This document shows positions 13,985 to 35,203 of a DNA stretch of 64,000 nt, piece after piece; position 1 is the first letter of the stretch; every line of letters begins with the position of its first letter. Source of the stretch: Nectonema munidae (lineage: Eukaryota > Nematomorpha > Nectonematoida > Nectonematidae); assembly GCA_030549495.1 (NCBI GenBank), contig JAUIRK010000927.1, positions 62,001-126,000 on the forward strand, written 5' to 3'. The notes under the pieces were generated by a model, which was not told the DNA's origin, made no database searches, and was given only the letters and a program-made list of their open reading frames with translations. The translations under genes were made by a program, and so were the position numbers.

Positions 13985-14670
13985 TTATTAAAATTGCAGA
14001 AATTTTTTCTAACTCTTTTAACATGTAACTCCTTTAATTTGTCGCTCCTATGAATTTCAGTATGTTTTATCACGCATTTGTCATATAGCTCTTCTTTGAA
14101 TTTGGATATTTTTGTCATTTCTTTGTCATGTCATCCTTTTTCAAAATATAGATTTGTTATGAAGTAAATAAATCAACCATTTCAAATTATATACACTAAA
14201 AAAGTCAGTTTTATATAATAAAATATATAAATTAAAATTGATATATAAAAATTAACCATAAACTTAAATTTGTTTTCATTCAAATTAAAAATTTGAATAT
14301 TCATTTTCTAAGATAAAATAAAAAATCTATTCACTTAATGTAAATTTGTGAAAAAATAAACTCATTTTTATCAAGTAACTCTTTTAAATTTTTCTGTTTT
14401 TGTTACTCTTGATTGACACTCTTTTGAATTTTTTTTATTTGTCACTTTTTTTATTTGTCACTCTTTTGAAGGAGCTTCAGTAAGATTGGTTGGTTTCGAT
14501 AACTCAAGGTGTTGGGTTCGATCCCGCACCAAGCCTACTTTCTCATAGTTCGATACAAGCGGCGCAATTGTGCCTTATCGATGAAAACACCCCACGGTAC
14601 CTTTACCATTAACTTTGAATTTGTCACTCTTTTGTCAGGTATAATTCTTTTCATTTGTAACACTTTTGAG
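13985..14670. repeat. Degenerate array of a ~20-base TTTGTCACTCTTTTGAA motif
   Basis: Variants such as TTTGTCACTCTTTTGAA, TTTGTCGCTCCTATGAA, TAACTCTTTTAAA and TTTGTAACACTTTTGAG recur irregularly. SINE copy 2 sits inside the array with motif copies on both sides, so the SINE landed in an existing repeat. Confidence 0.5.
14478..14600 (+). mobile_element. tRNA-derived SINE, copy 2
   Basis: Contains TTGGTTGGTTTCGATAACTC, the B box GGTTCGATCCC, then AAGCCTACTTTCTCATAG and TTCGATACAAGCGGCG, closely matching copy 1 in inverted orientation. The 5' end of the tRNA-like head is missing or mutated. The tail ends near GATGAAAACACCCCACGG. Confidence 0.8.
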
Positions 14671-17600
14671 CCCCTCTTGTTTTAGAACGGTCTCGCTTGC
14701 TTCCTCTAAATTTCAATCAGGAAATTTTTTTTTCATATTTTGTCTAAATTATAATGAATTTAAATGAAAATGACAAAAAGTCAAGCTCTTCTTTAAGACA
14801 AGTTCTCTAAAACGTTATACCCTTCCTTTGATACACGTGATGATCAAGAAATTTCACTTGAAAGCGAAATCTACAAATTACATGTTATGTTAAACTGCAA
14901 CTTTAGATCAAATGCTAACGAAAATTAGAACGTATTGCATCTTTGATCACATCTTAAAGAAAGTAAGTTTTAAAATATCTCTTCTAGTCAACAGTTTTTC
15001 TGCTCGTTCTTACATACATGTATTGGTAGCAAAAGGTTTCCACGAACTCAATTCAAATTCATGACGATAGAAGAAATAAGCTTGCAGCAGAATATGAGAT
15101 TAAAACTTTTTATTGATCAAATGATAAATATATTCTGTAAAAATGGTATTGGATATAAATAATAATCATATTCTCGGATATTAAAGAAAAAATAATTCCA
15201 AAAGTCATTAATATTAAGAAAAACTGATGCAAATGAGTATCATTATGGTCACGTAAACGCTTTAATCTAATTGGATAAGAATATTTGAATAATTAATCAA
15301 TCAAATTACGCTAGAATCGAAGCAGTTATCATTGAGTATATTCAAAAATGAATCTCACACTTGTTTAGCTAAAATCCCCCCCCCCCCCCCCCCCATTTTC
15401 AACTATTTTTTATTTAATTTATGTGAGTAATCTGTTATAGACGACTATATCGCTAGTTGGAATAAAATCTACATATGTTAGTTTTCTACATTATAAAAAA
15501 GTATACACACACATATTAGAGATTTATCAAATATCAGCATAAAAATTTTAATTTCAACCTCCAATACATCTCTAACACATATGTTCAATTACAATGATAA
15601 CTTGTTTTCTGGCGATCCTATAATTTGTCGAGGATTGTGGGAAGCGCTAGAGATAACACTGCACCCACTTAAACAATTGCAGACGCACAAAATCGTTTTG
15701 CGTTCGTTCGCATCCAATCAAATTGCAGGATTCTAAGTTTTGGCTTTTTCTCCATATTCTCGCAATGATAGCGAATAATTTGTTCTTTTTTCTGCATTGT
15801 AATTGCGTTCTGCCATAATTTGTTTATTTATTTATTCACTTACCCATCTACTTCTTTTTCCCTAAGGCATATTGTTGCTCTCAAGGTATATGTATATCTC
15901 ATATAAAATTTCATTAGGAATATATCTCTATCTTTCTATATATTATATATATATATATGTGTATATCTTTTGTTATAACAGTATTTATTTATATATAGTA
16001 ATTATGTTTTAATTGCCTAATGTTTGATGCTTATTGTTCAAGAAGCAACTAACTTCTAGTATATGTATGTAGGTATGCTGTATAAAACGCGTTTTTTCAT
16101 GAATTATATATTATATATATATATACATAATGTGGTGCACAAGCACAGTTCACCACTACCATTAAAGGTGTAGTTATATATGGTTATTTATTTTTCATCT
16201 TAACCAGCCAACTTTCTTTTGATGTTGAAACATTTTAATGATGATGATGAGGGAGATGATAGTGATGATGATGATGATGAGGGGGATGAGATTGATGTTG
16301 TGCGAATGATGATGATGATGATTTCATCTCTCTTTGTTGTCTTCTGTGTGTGTATGTGTGTTTAAGGCAAGAAATTGTAGTATTTACACTTTTTCTCAGC
16401 ATTTCATACTTTTTCAACGACATCATCATTCTTAGTATTCTTATTTAAGTAAACCTACACTTTTTAATTAAAATAACCCTATTTTTTGACATCTCTTTGC
16501 AGTAGTCTAAAACTTTTTTACACAGAGGCCCCCAGCTATGGAAATGGGAAACTTTATTGCCACTTTGGAGTAATGCTTACACGAGATAAATAGTTTTTAT
16601 TACAACTTAAAATTTAAAACAACTTAGCGAATATATTATGACGGAATATGTGATTTGTTGCTGACTGAGAGTATAGACCGAGAGAACACTTTAAACCACT
16701 TCTTTTTTCCTATGTTCGATATGATTTCTTTGTTTTGGGAGAAAAGTATTTACATGGCTAAATCCAGCTTCTACCAGGTAGAGAATAGAAAATGCCAACT
16801 TGAAAGGTTCAACAGAAGCCCTTGAATAATTTTAACGAGCACAAGGGATATGTAAGGATCAATACTGAGTAATTGACGTGTTTCATATGTGACACTTTGA
16901 CGTTATATATGAGCTATCATGTAAGCCAGGGTTTAGAAGCATTTTTGTTTAGATTGAAAATTGACACATTATGCTGTAAAAAATAAAAAAATTTTTTTTG
17001 CCTTTTTTAACTTGAATTCGTCATTGTTTTTAAGTTCAATAATCCTTCTTAAAATTTTGCTTCCACAGATTTCATATCACAAGAAAAGGGTTGAACACTC
17101 TTTCTTTCATTTTGAGCTGAAACAAAGTATCTTCCTCTGAACAATTCAAAAAAAATAATTTGATTGAAATTATGACTCCATTAGATATTTATGGAGAAGC
17201 GAGTTTTGAAAAAATGTTAAAATATTTGTTTAATTATTATTATATACATTGTCTAAATATGTTCTAATAAAAATTCCTCACCCTCATTTTTGCCCAAAAG
17301 TGAGCATGACGAATGACCACGGTTCTGAAATCGTGAAAGCTGTCGAATAATCCAAAATTGAAATTCAAGCTAAATTGTCTCTTGATCGATTCAAGATCCT
17401 TATGAACTTAAGAGTGACCATAAAAGTTTGTCGAACTCTTTTTAAAAGCAGTTTTCTAAAAGCGTTTGTAAAAAAATGATTATAAAAGTAAATGGATGCC
17501 ATTCACAATTCCCATATGTTAGCTATCTTGTGGCTTTTTACTTAATTCTATTCATTATGTAAGTTGTTTCTTACTTTGTTAACTATAACCATTTTGCTTC

Positions 17601-18100
17601 TGAAACTCTGATTTAACAAATACCTCGATGACTGCCACACATAATCATTAGATTTACTCGCAAAAGCCTTCATCTTAGAATAAAATTTTTGGATCCGAGG
17701 TGTAGTTCACACGACATGCCGACATAACCAATTTGTCTCCACCTGCTCTAAAACGTTTAAACACCAGCGTTGTAAAACCCACAACAACAGAATTTTTCTG
17801 CGAAAAAATCCGTCCTCAACCTTCAATTTCAAAGATAGACCCTCAATTTTATAGATATTTATTATATACACCTACGTATTTACTTTCAGCATACTCCATC
17901 TTTATTTATTATTTATTCATTCCTCTATACTTTGTTAATTTTGAAACAAAATTTTTTTTTTCTGATTCTTTGCGTTAATCTTTGTCTTTTTTTCGTTGTG
18001 TACAATTTTAGCTCGCTTTAACGCATTTAGCACAACTGTTTCCAAAGGAAACGTAGACGAACTCTTGTTTTGAATAGAATTAAATCCATTTCCTTCCTGT
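14601..18100. other. Non-coding stretch with simple repeats
   Basis: Holds a C19 tract (15376-15394), AT-dinucleotide runs near 15945 and 16110, and imperfect GATGAT repeats at about 16235-16322. No gene was recognised. Confidence 0.45.
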
Positions 18101-18112
18101 TCTTCCTCTTCT

Positions 18113-19490
18113 GAAGACAAACTAACTTACAAAAGAGCAGGAACTTCTACAGCAAGTTTACTGGAACGCAAGAATAACATACCAACACACAAAGCGCATG
18201 ACGTTCTCGAAACAATTTTTAGACAGGGTTATAATGTTCTAGTTCCATGTCAATCAGGTATATCGAAACATAATGAGAGAAGGCAAAAAATGGGAATAAA
18301 CTTTTTTGAAAAATTACAAATCGATGATCGTTATTGTCTTCAATTTGATGGTAAACAGCTACGGGAAGAATATCAAGTGGTTTTGCTAAAAAATAGCATC
18401 ACTGAAATAAAACTTGGTGTTTCAAAATGCGCAAATGGTACTGCTAAGTCTATTCACAAAGAACTACATAATCTGATCGACGAATACCATGCTTGGAAAA
18501 TATTTGCATGTTAATCTGCTACACACCTGCCGTAAATTCTGGTTGTTTGCAGGGCATTGTTAATTTGATCCAGGATGATGTCATAAGCAAAGGCCTTCAG
18601 AAGCTTCTAAAACTTCTAAAACACGCAATGAATTTTTTTATTCCGAAACAAAGCACCAGCTCAGAACTTAACCATTCTTTTATTGACGAAATATCGAAGA
18701 ACTACAATTCTCTTAGAGCCAACCAGTGGCGGATCCAGAAATTTCTTATAGGGAGGCCGAAATCTATTTAAATTTTTTGCAATTTTGCTAAAAGTCTTCA
18801 GAGATTACGACAGCTGTATTATGTCTTTTAGAATTCGACTTGTCATATCGTTGATATAAACGTAATCAACTACCAACAAGTATTGTTTCAGGAAAAAGCA
18901 AAATTAGTAAGGGTAATTTTCAAAGCCGTTTTTCATAGGGGGGGCCTAGGCACATGAGGCCTCCCCCCTTGTATCTCCCACTGGAGCCAACTACCAGGTT
19001 CTTCCAACAGATAATGTTAACACAGGCCCAAACCTGGATGGCCGGAGGACTTCAAATTTTTGTATGAACTATGCCAGACATATCGTCACTACAAACCAAC
19101 TTTAAAGTGGCCCAAAATATAATGGAAGAAACTCACAAACATACATCAAGCAAAATGGAATTCGTGTGCAATATACGCTCTTATAGCATTTTTCCTTTTG
19201 CCCGATTGGCGTAGCATCCTCGGAACAGCATGCAAGTTCATCTCTTATGAGTGGGCTGACGCTTGGTTTCATACGCAGCACTGCAACGAAAGATCTTTAA
19301 CGAATTGCTAACTTCACTAAACAAGACAAAGTGCAAGAAGGCGATAAATTGCTTGAGGAGACACTGGAAAGATGAAAAATCGATAATTGATACTCCAAGA
19401 TCCAACCAAAATACTGAACGTGCGGTAAAACTTTTGGATGAATTACATCGGTGCTTAAAAAATTTTGAGTTTTTGAACCTAAAGGTTTAA
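18113..19490 (+). pseudogene. hAT-related transposase, decayed and interrupted
   Basis: Translated pieces follow the order of a repetitive arthropod transposase-like family. They are CLQFDGKQL, then VSKCANGTAKSIHKELHNLI with DEYHAWKIFAC, then CYTPAVNSGCLQGIVNLIQ, then KLLKHAMNFFIP with SFIDEISKNYNSLRA, and after the insertion IPRSNQ-like DTPRSNQNTERAVKLLDEL. The order and key motifs (DGK, DT-x-x-N-S-G, RSNQ-x-x-ERA) fit members I know only as unnamed multi-copy proteins related to hAT transposases. Several frame changes and stops are present, and a 260-bp MITE splits it. It is inactive. The family call is from memory of motifs and is moderately sure. Confidence 0.65.
18724..18983. mobile_element. 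hAT-type MITE (260 bp) with 8-bp target duplication
   Basis: Flanked by perfect 8-base direct repeats GAGCCAAC (18716-18723 and 18984-18991). The ends are inverted: CAGTGGCGGATCC on the left, CAGTGGGAGATAC on the right read backwards. This is the hAT hallmark. There is no coding capacity. It interrupts the older transposase relic around it, so it is younger than that relic. Confidence 0.92.
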
Positions 19491-22400
19491 AAAAAAATTT
19501 TTTTTTTTAAGTTTTTCTATTATTCTTTACTTATCGTCATTAATAACTTTTATGAAAATAAAATCTGTTTAAGTATAATGATTACCTTCTATAAAATATT
19601 TAAAAAAAAAAAATTTTCTCAACGTGCAGGGAGGAGTTTTTTTTGTAAAATGCAAAAATAATAATAGTATTCTTAAATTACACATAAAAGTTCCTCGTTT
19701 GCAAGTGGTTTGTCAAAAAATAATTTTTGTAATTACCCTACTGTGCATGTATATCTGCCGCGCTCAAGATACTGATGTGCACCATCGAAACAGATGTGTA
19801 ATTGCAATATACACTCAAAATGTCTCTTTGTGATTAAAATAGGAAAACTGATTCTTTGGATCAACATTGCAAATACAGTGTAAGAATAAGCCTTGCGACT
19901 TTCTTTCTATTCAGAGTTCAAGCACTGAATTCGAGACATGAATACCCCTCATTAAGTATTTGCGACGCTATCTTATTTTGATTTCAGAAGCAAAATTCTT
20001 TTGTATCTTCTAGAAAAGGGAGGGACCAGTCACACCAAATGCCAAAATAGAGGAAACCATTTGGTCATTACTGAATCCATCACAAAGTAGATTGAGAGAA
20101 AATCACTTGTCAATGGATTCATGAAAAAAGGTTACTCCTTATCTTTTATATAGTTCTGAAAGTTCTTAACTTTATGCTTTACAAGGTGCCTTCATAAAAT
20201 TAAAAAAAAAGGATCTATGTCGATGTTACATTTTTAGAAAGTTCCAAAAATGATTGAAGAAGAAAAAAGTTTTACACTTTGCAACAGTTTTTTGTTAAAT
20301 CAAGGTGAGTTATTGAAAAACAAAAATTCATAGAAACTTTGCAGATTAGCTTTCAATAAATACACAGATTTAATACGCACACTTTTATAAGACACATATG
20401 TCTTTAGAAGAAAAAATTTATCGATAAAACTCGGAATTTTTAACTCAAATATATTGGAAACATAATAATAGATATTTCAGCAGAATCACAGAAAAATGGA
20501 ATGATATGGGAAAGATTTTATTGATTTGAGATTTTTTAGAAGTGTTATTGAAACAGTCTGATGTCTACCATTCAAATAAAAGTGCAAGAAATTAGGTAAT
20601 TGTGTAGAAAAATCATAAAGTTGAAGCTTCGTCATTGAGAACTATGAAAGAGTGAATGGAAAGCAGACCTCCTTTTTACATTCCATGGAATGGATCATTG
20701 AGTTTGGACAAAATAGCGATGAAACAGTGCAGTGGAATGAGATTTTTTAAATCCCAGCTTGTGCCATGAAAAAAGATAATTCAAATTAAAATAATTATTA
20801 ATTTGTGAATAAATGACTTTTCAATATTTTGGATATTAAACTAACCATCGTTATACGTCTTTAATTTTTTATATCATTTTTTTTTGTGTTTTAGGCTAAT
20901 TTTGCTTTCTTTCAAAATATCAGGAAAAACTTTCGTATTTAAACAAGAAATTAAAAGTTATCATAAGGGAAGAAGAAGGGATATAATTTTGCACATCTTT
21001 CAAATCGAAAACTCAATCAGATGTCAATAAATAAAAAGTTCTTTCTTTTTCTGGACTAAATACTCATTGCAAAATATTTCACCAGAATCTTTTTTGAAAA
21101 TATTCGAAAAATGATCAATTAAGCAAGAACACAAAGTGGAGTTCTCTGACAAAAATGGAAATTTTCATTTATTAAATAGAGAAATAATTTAATCATATCT
21201 CTTCAAATTATAATCATCATCAATAAGAAAATATAGGCGTGGCCATATCTATAGGATATTCGAGTTTTTTCTTGAACCGGCTTGTCAAAGATTATTAAAA
21301 TTAAATTTCATCAAATATAATAAGATGGATTAAATCATAACTTTTCATCTTACTCTCTCTCTCCTCACATCAAATATATTTTGTTCTGTCAATATATAAA
21401 TAAATACAATGTATATATAAAATCATATATGCATTTCAAAGATTAATCTCGCGTTATTTACTACATTTATTTGAACTTTTCTAATTAAATCAAAAAAATT
21501 AATTAGTGAAAAAATGGTGAGTTTGTGTAGATAAATAATTTATGTATTCAATTTTTGACTTTAATCAAATACAGTACGCAGTATATTATTTGCATACAAT
21601 TCAAATCTATATAGAATAAATATATGAATAATAATAATATTGATTTTTTTTTAATTAATAAAAAATTTCTGGATTGTGTTGAAATTATATTAAGAAGCTT
21701 ACATACATGTGATCTTTTGTGCTCAAAATATAAAAGAAAAAAATTGAAAATTGATTAATTGTAAAATTTAAATATAGCATGATGGCTAAGAAAGAAATGT
21801 GCCATATCAGTTAAAATTAATGATATGAAATTATTACCTAAGTAAAGAGACCAAGAAATCTCATCTGAAACCTCAATAGAAGAATACGTGTCCCAAAAAT
21901 ATGTTCAGTTTTATATGAATGAACTGGATATAAACGCGAATTAATTGATTGAATTTTAGCCAATCAGAATCACGATTTTTTTCGGTAGTTGATTCAAATA
22001 GTCAAAATTTTCCCACATATTGTCAAAACACTTTGTTACATTCTCATTAAATGTCGAAATATATAGGAATGAAATTGATTCATAAAAATGTTTGATAACA
22101 AATATGGAGGAGACGCGTCAATTTGAAATAATAAAAAAAAGAGGCTAAGCGAGAAAAATTCTAATTCTACAAGGTAACTTATTGTGCTTTCTGTGAAAGG
22201 AGTGGGTATGAGCGTCACTTTTGGCAAAGTCTAAAAAAAGGTTTTCTTCCTCAAATACCCTTTGTTTTCTTGTGCCTTCTTTCAACTTCTCCTCTCAAAG
22301 ATATTTTAATTAAGTTCGCTGAATTATGGCGCCATTTTCTTATATGAAATTTCAATTGAATTCTCTCGATTTAAAGCTTTTAAATATTTTGCAATGTAAT

Positions 22401-24500
22401 CCTGTCTACAACCTATTTTTATCGTTTGGCAATCTAAGGCCACTCATTTATATACACAAATATGTGAAGAGTAATAACAACAACAACAATATCTTTATGC
22501 ATTAGACTAAAACTAATGCACCAACTCTGATGGATAATAATAATCTTTCTTTGTTGCGCTGATGGATGATAATGTAAAAACGCTACACACAGTCTTGCCA
22601 TTTCTGACCGTTTTAAACGAATTGTCGTCTCACTTCTTACACAGCTTTGCTTAATTTCGCATACTCTACATCTAGAGGTATATGTATGTATAGGTCTTCT
22701 CCCTTTGCCTTTGCAGAACAGTGACAAGTAAGAAATTTGAACATTTTCGCCATTATGTTATGATTATTTTGAATGTCAATTTTGTTAAAGTTTTTTCAGG
22801 TGCAAATTGAGATGCAGATAAATGTGAAAGGAAGCGTAATAAAGGATCAAAGTGTCTTAGGTCGAGAACGACTGTTTTAAATGATTTGTTCGTATAAAAT
22901 TTGGACTCCAAGATTTTTAAGCTTTTGGATTTGGAGCCTTTTAGTATTTTAAAGTTTTTGAAAAAGAAAATTATTTTTTCAAACATTATATTTACAATTA
23001 CCGGCATACTCTTGTATTCGATTAAAACAAAGTAAAGAATCTACCAAAATTTTTAGAACGAAGTCTTGCTATTCAAATTTTATCCCAAATATCGACATCA
23101 CTCATTCTTTTATCTTACATTTTTATCAAATCAGATTCTTTGATTTTCTTTTTTTCTTCTGGTACTCTTCATTCAACCAATTGAACTGGACATGCATTGG
23201 TTGCTTGCTATGCTAGTTGGATTACAGCAATTATTATTACTTCACAATCATAAAATCTCGAATCTTGAAAAAAGCTCATAGAAGCCCTTTTCATATTGTT
23301 TTTTAATTTTGTTAGATGGTAATAGACTATCATTGCCAAATCATCTATATACACCGAATCTTAGCACAAGCTGTGATATTTTTTATCAGCCAGTTTTTTT
23401 AAAAGCAAAAAGAAAGTTTTATTTATTTTATTAACAAGTAAAAATAAAAATTTGTATTTATTTTTTGTATATAACTTTTTTGTACAGCTTTTTCCCCTTT
23501 TTAACCAGTAGAAGTAGGCAGTGTTACTAATTTATCACCTTCTTTTTTTTACTTTCCAATTGAAAACTTTTTTTCAGTTTTAACTTGTTGTGAGTTTTAA
23601 AAAGAAAGTCTTTTGATTTGACAAATTTTATATTTATTACTTAAATTGAATTTAAATGTCGTAAGCTTTTAGAACCATTTTATTTTACTCTCTTTTTCCT
23701 TTATTTATGAAATTTTATCGATTTAGGTTCTTTTTTCCATGTTATAAAGAAAGAATAAATGTTTTGTTTTTAAAATTGAAATTCATTTCTTTGATATAAA
23801 AGAAATTTTTCTTGATTAAAAAAATTTTCGACAACATTTGACAGTGTTTTTGACTGAATTTCTTTTATTTTGTTTTTTGGCAATGTTTAACAGCAATCGG
23901 TTGAATTATTTTTCTTATTTCAATAAAAGCATATAGTTATGGACGGTTATTCTTCCCTTGCATGCCATACCGATAACTAAATAAAGATTTATTTCTTTTT
24001 TCACCGTATGAAACATAAATTTTTTGGGGGATGATGTCGTTGTGATCATCATTTTGCAGATTCTTCACAAGAGTTCCAGGAAAAACAAGGTTCATGGTGT
24101 TCTGCATCGATATCTCCGTGATGGTGATGGATGATGATAGTGATGGAGATAGAAAAAGTGATAAATACATGTATTGATGATGGATAGATGGGATATAGAT
24201 GATAGAGAGAAGGATGATCAGAATAGCGGCTAATAATACCAAACACGCTGAACAGCCTTTTTCTAATCTTTTCATCTTTTTGCAGTGTAGTAGTGTGTTT
24301 GCTGAGAGTCGTCATCATAGTTCCACTACTATTGACGGCTACTCTCTCCTCGTTGTCTCCGCGATGAAGAAGATAATAAGTGTAATTATTTATTATTAAT
24401 AATATTTACGCCATTATTTCCCAGTACAACAACGTTTTAGTATCAGCAAATCACTTCCAAGGCATTGTTCTCTGCATTTTAACATAACAAACACAATTCA
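19491..24500. other. Non-coding AT-rich stretch
   Basis: Only short chance frames and GATGAT-like runs (about 24120-24190) were seen. No gene was recognised. Confidence 0.4.
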
Positions 24501-25300
24501 ATCCTTCTAGACACCGATGAAACAATGCGTTCGCTCTCTCTCTCTCTATATATATATATATCACGCGTTTATTGGAAATTAAACATAGTAGTAGTCGTGT
24601 AGTGTAATATATGTTGTACATGCAGTCTCGTTCATATTCTAGGAGACGCGTTTAGTGTTCCATCATAAACGCTTCTTCGTGTTTCTTCCTTCATTTCGCG
24701 TATACACGCACGCACACGCTAATGCATAAACATACACTTGGTAAAGCAACTTAGTTAGTCTAGCAGCTACCGCTTCTCTATATCATCTTTGATACAGAGG
24801 CAGAGAGGATAGGTACACTAACAATAAATTATTAACCACACTTTCCAATAAAAGCACATTCAATCAGAGAGGAAGGAAAGCAGCCAATCACATCTCATCG
24901 ACATTTTTGAGAAGCAGACTCGAGTAGAGTGTCAAAGTTTCTCTCTCTCCTGTTTTAATGCTAATTTGTGAATGAATGCGCATTCATTCCTCTTCAAATC
25001 CTTCTCTAATCTGGCTGAGTGAAGCGCGTCCAGCAATCCATTATCCTCATTTGCTTTTTAGAATAGAAGTAGGTTTTTGTTGCAAAAACAGGCTTTTGCT
25101 TGCATATCCTAGACCTAGACCAACAAGTGCGCGCATCCTCCTCCGCCCAACTCCAAGAACACCCTTTCTTTTCGCCCTGACTTCCTGAAGCAGAGTTGGC
25201 TTTGCATGCCTGGTGTACATGCTGATTCCAAGCATCACTCATTTTACAGCGAATACCTTCTTTGTCTTCTCTTGCCTTCTCACTCTCTGCTCATCAGGTA
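24501..25300. other. Less AT-rich segment, possible regulatory region or 5' exon
   Basis: This stretch is visibly richer in G and C than its surroundings. It has (CT)n(TA)n at about 24534-24561 and two overlapping opposed open frames of 70-78 codons near 24976-25242. No protein family was recognised. It could be a promoter or untranslated exon, but nothing decides it. Confidence 0.2.
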
Positions 25301-25452
25301 GATTGCATTTTTCTTCTTAAAAGAATCAAACACTTCTTCCAATCTTGTTCGATTAGTCGCTATGGCCAAAATATATATACAAGGACGCAATCAGAAATTT
25401 TTGAAGGAAAGGCAAAAACTAAAACATTTTTTGCTATTAGTAAAAGACCTTA

Positions 25453-25582
25453 ATTCAACCATTACGCCTGCCTTTTATAGTTAATTATATTCATTAATTT
25501 AAATATTAATTAATTATTATAGTTATTAATATTATAGCAACCAAGACATAACTATAAAAGGCAGGCGAAATGGTGATTACTT
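25453..25582. mobile_element. MITE-like foldback element (~130 bp)
   Basis: CGCCTGCCTTTTATAGTTA at about 25466-25484 recurs as its exact reverse complement at about 25550-25568. The match extends outward with slight mismatch (CCATT-A/T-CGCC). The centre is pure AT-rich loop. No clear target duplication. Confidence 0.65.
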
Positions 25583-25707
25583 GATGTGGCCGTATAAACC
25601 AAAAGACCCCTTTTATAAATCAATAGTGTTTTTAAATAGAAGCTAAATATTTTGTTTTTTTATTAGAAATTTAATTAAAAGGTTTATATATATATTTATA
25701 TGTTTTA

Positions 25708-25973
25708 CAGTAAAGGTGTGAAACTAGGGGTATCATGAAATCGCTAAAAGATTCAGAGAATTTGTGAAAGCACTTTTGTTTCGGCAAACTTTTTCAACAA
25801 CATAAAAATCACTAGAGATTTTATAAAAAGCGATTTTAGTAATTACATTTAAATTCGTAAGGAATTCATGAGCCAATCGTGATTCCATGAAATCTCTAGG
25901 TGAAACAATGATTTCACTGATTCTCTGAAATTTTTAGCGATTTCACGAAATTCCTAGCTTCACAGCCTTACTC
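25708..25973. mobile_element. Tc1/mariner-type MITE (266 bp) with TA flanks
   Basis: The ends CAGTAAAGGTGTGAAACTAGG and, inverted, GAGTAAGGCTGTGAAGCTAGG form ~60-bp imperfect inverted repeats, including a shared TGAAATCGCTAAAA core. TA dinucleotides abut both ends (25706-25707 and 25974-25975), as Tc1/mariner insertion requires. No coding capacity. Confidence 0.7.
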
Positions 25974-25975
25974 TA

Positions 25976-33666
<7,691 letters not shown>

Positions 33667-33674
33667 AGTAAAGC

Positions 33675-35195
33675 TAAGGTGACCAGATTTTAACATTGGT
33701 AAAGCGGGACACCATTAACATGTGGTTTTTGATTAAAAATTTGGTCTATATGGAGCAACAAAAAATTTCATAGAACGCAAAATAGTATTTTAATATATTT
33801 TTTCAAACATGAGTACAATACATTAAAAAATATGTATAGTATTATTTATTCTTTGGCATATTTACAATTTAAGTGAATTCTTTTTAGTATATTGCGTCGT
33901 AGTTTTAAAAATCATGAAATTTTTTACAGGAACTCATTGGATTATATTTCACACATAAAAATGGCTTTTAAAGTCTCAACACATAATTGTGGTTTTTCTG
34001 ATGTCCATACTTTATTCACCGTAGAAAATAGACGTTCCGTTGCAGCATTAGTTCCTGTTAGGGACAGTGCACATTCCACTATCTTCTTCAGTGCATTATT
34101 GTATATGGAATATGGTTTGCTTCAAAAATGATGAAATGCTTCCAACCATTTGTTCTCTATCGTGATTTTCGCTGATGTCCAAAATTTAATCTTTTCATTA
34201 TCAATATATTTTTTTAATAATGATGCCTCATTAAAAAGATCATTTTCGGAAATTTATTGCCTTTCTGCAGCTCTAAATTTTGAGTAATATAATCGAGATT
34301 TTTGCACATCATTTCATTTAAGTTCTTGTTCAATGTAACCCAATGAAAATGTTCAATATCATTGTAATGTCTGAAATTTTAAATTATTAACTTCATTTGC
34401 CACTTTGATTACAGAAATTTTGTCACTTTCAATAAGTTTTATAGTATTTTGAAAAAGAGCTGCTTGATTGTCTACAAAGCCTAGCCAAATTTTAGAAGAA
34501 TCTTTTTCAAAAAACTCTTCTAAAATTCTAGGACATTTATCATGTGATAGAAAGTAGGATTTCAAGCCATCTTATATTTTTAAAATTCTTTCCATAGCTG
34601 GCAAAAGAGCTAACCAGCGCGTTTTACTGTATCCAAGTATTTTCTGATATTCGACCCCGGCAGTTTCACAAGATTCATTAAGCATTTCAACGCGCACAGT
34701 GTATATATAGAAATAAGAATATATTTTTATAACAATATGTTTTTTGTACTTCAAGTAAAAAATAAAAGCAAAAAATTTAAAAAAATTTATCAATCTAATT
34801 TATACATTTCGATGAAACACTTTTAAAAAGTAATATATTTTGAAAATTAATTTTTTCATAATTTTTTTACAAACTCGAAATTTCCATTTTATTGATGATA
34901 AAAAAAAATTAAAACTGCTAAAACAAAAAATTTAAAACCAAAAAATAGGCTAAATAACAATTCTAAGTAGTGATAATAATTATTTTTTACCAAACTAAAA
35001 ATTAACAAAAATAATATGAAATTCATATCCTGGCGAAGTAGTAACATGGCCACCGAAAATCGTATATTGACGTTTTCAGCCTTGTCGTGCATTCTTTTCT
35101 AAAATTGGGACTTTTTTAAAATGCCCCGGGACGCGGAACAATTTGTTGAAAATCGGGACTGTCCCGGGAAAAACTTAAGACGTCTGGTCACTTTA
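33675..35195 (-). mobile_element. hAT DNA transposon (1.5 kb, internally reduced) with 8-bp target duplication
   Basis: Direct repeats AGTAAAGC lie at 33667-33674 and 35196-35203. The ends are inverted: TAAGGTGACCAGA on the left, TAAAGTGACCAGA on the right read backwards, followed by GGGAC-rich sequence. These are typical hAT termini. Inside are minus-strand remains of a hAT transposase. The element is much shorter than an autonomous hAT (usually 2.5 kb or more) and lacks a recognisable BED zinc finger, so it is a deletion derivative. Confidence 0.9.
33960..35090 (-). pseudogene. hAT transposase remnant (C-terminal half)
   Basis: The minus strand reads KAENVNIRFSVAMLLLRQD, then EYQKILGYSKTRWLALLPAM, SYFLSHDKCPRILEEFF, SKIWLGFVDNQAALF, and finally the hAT dimerisation block TGTNAATERLFSTVNKVWTS. 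The order and motifs match hAT transposases of the type found in arthropod genomes. Frames are broken between the blocks, so no complete protein can be made. Confidence 0.8.
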
Positions 35196-35203
35196 AGTAA
35201 AGC

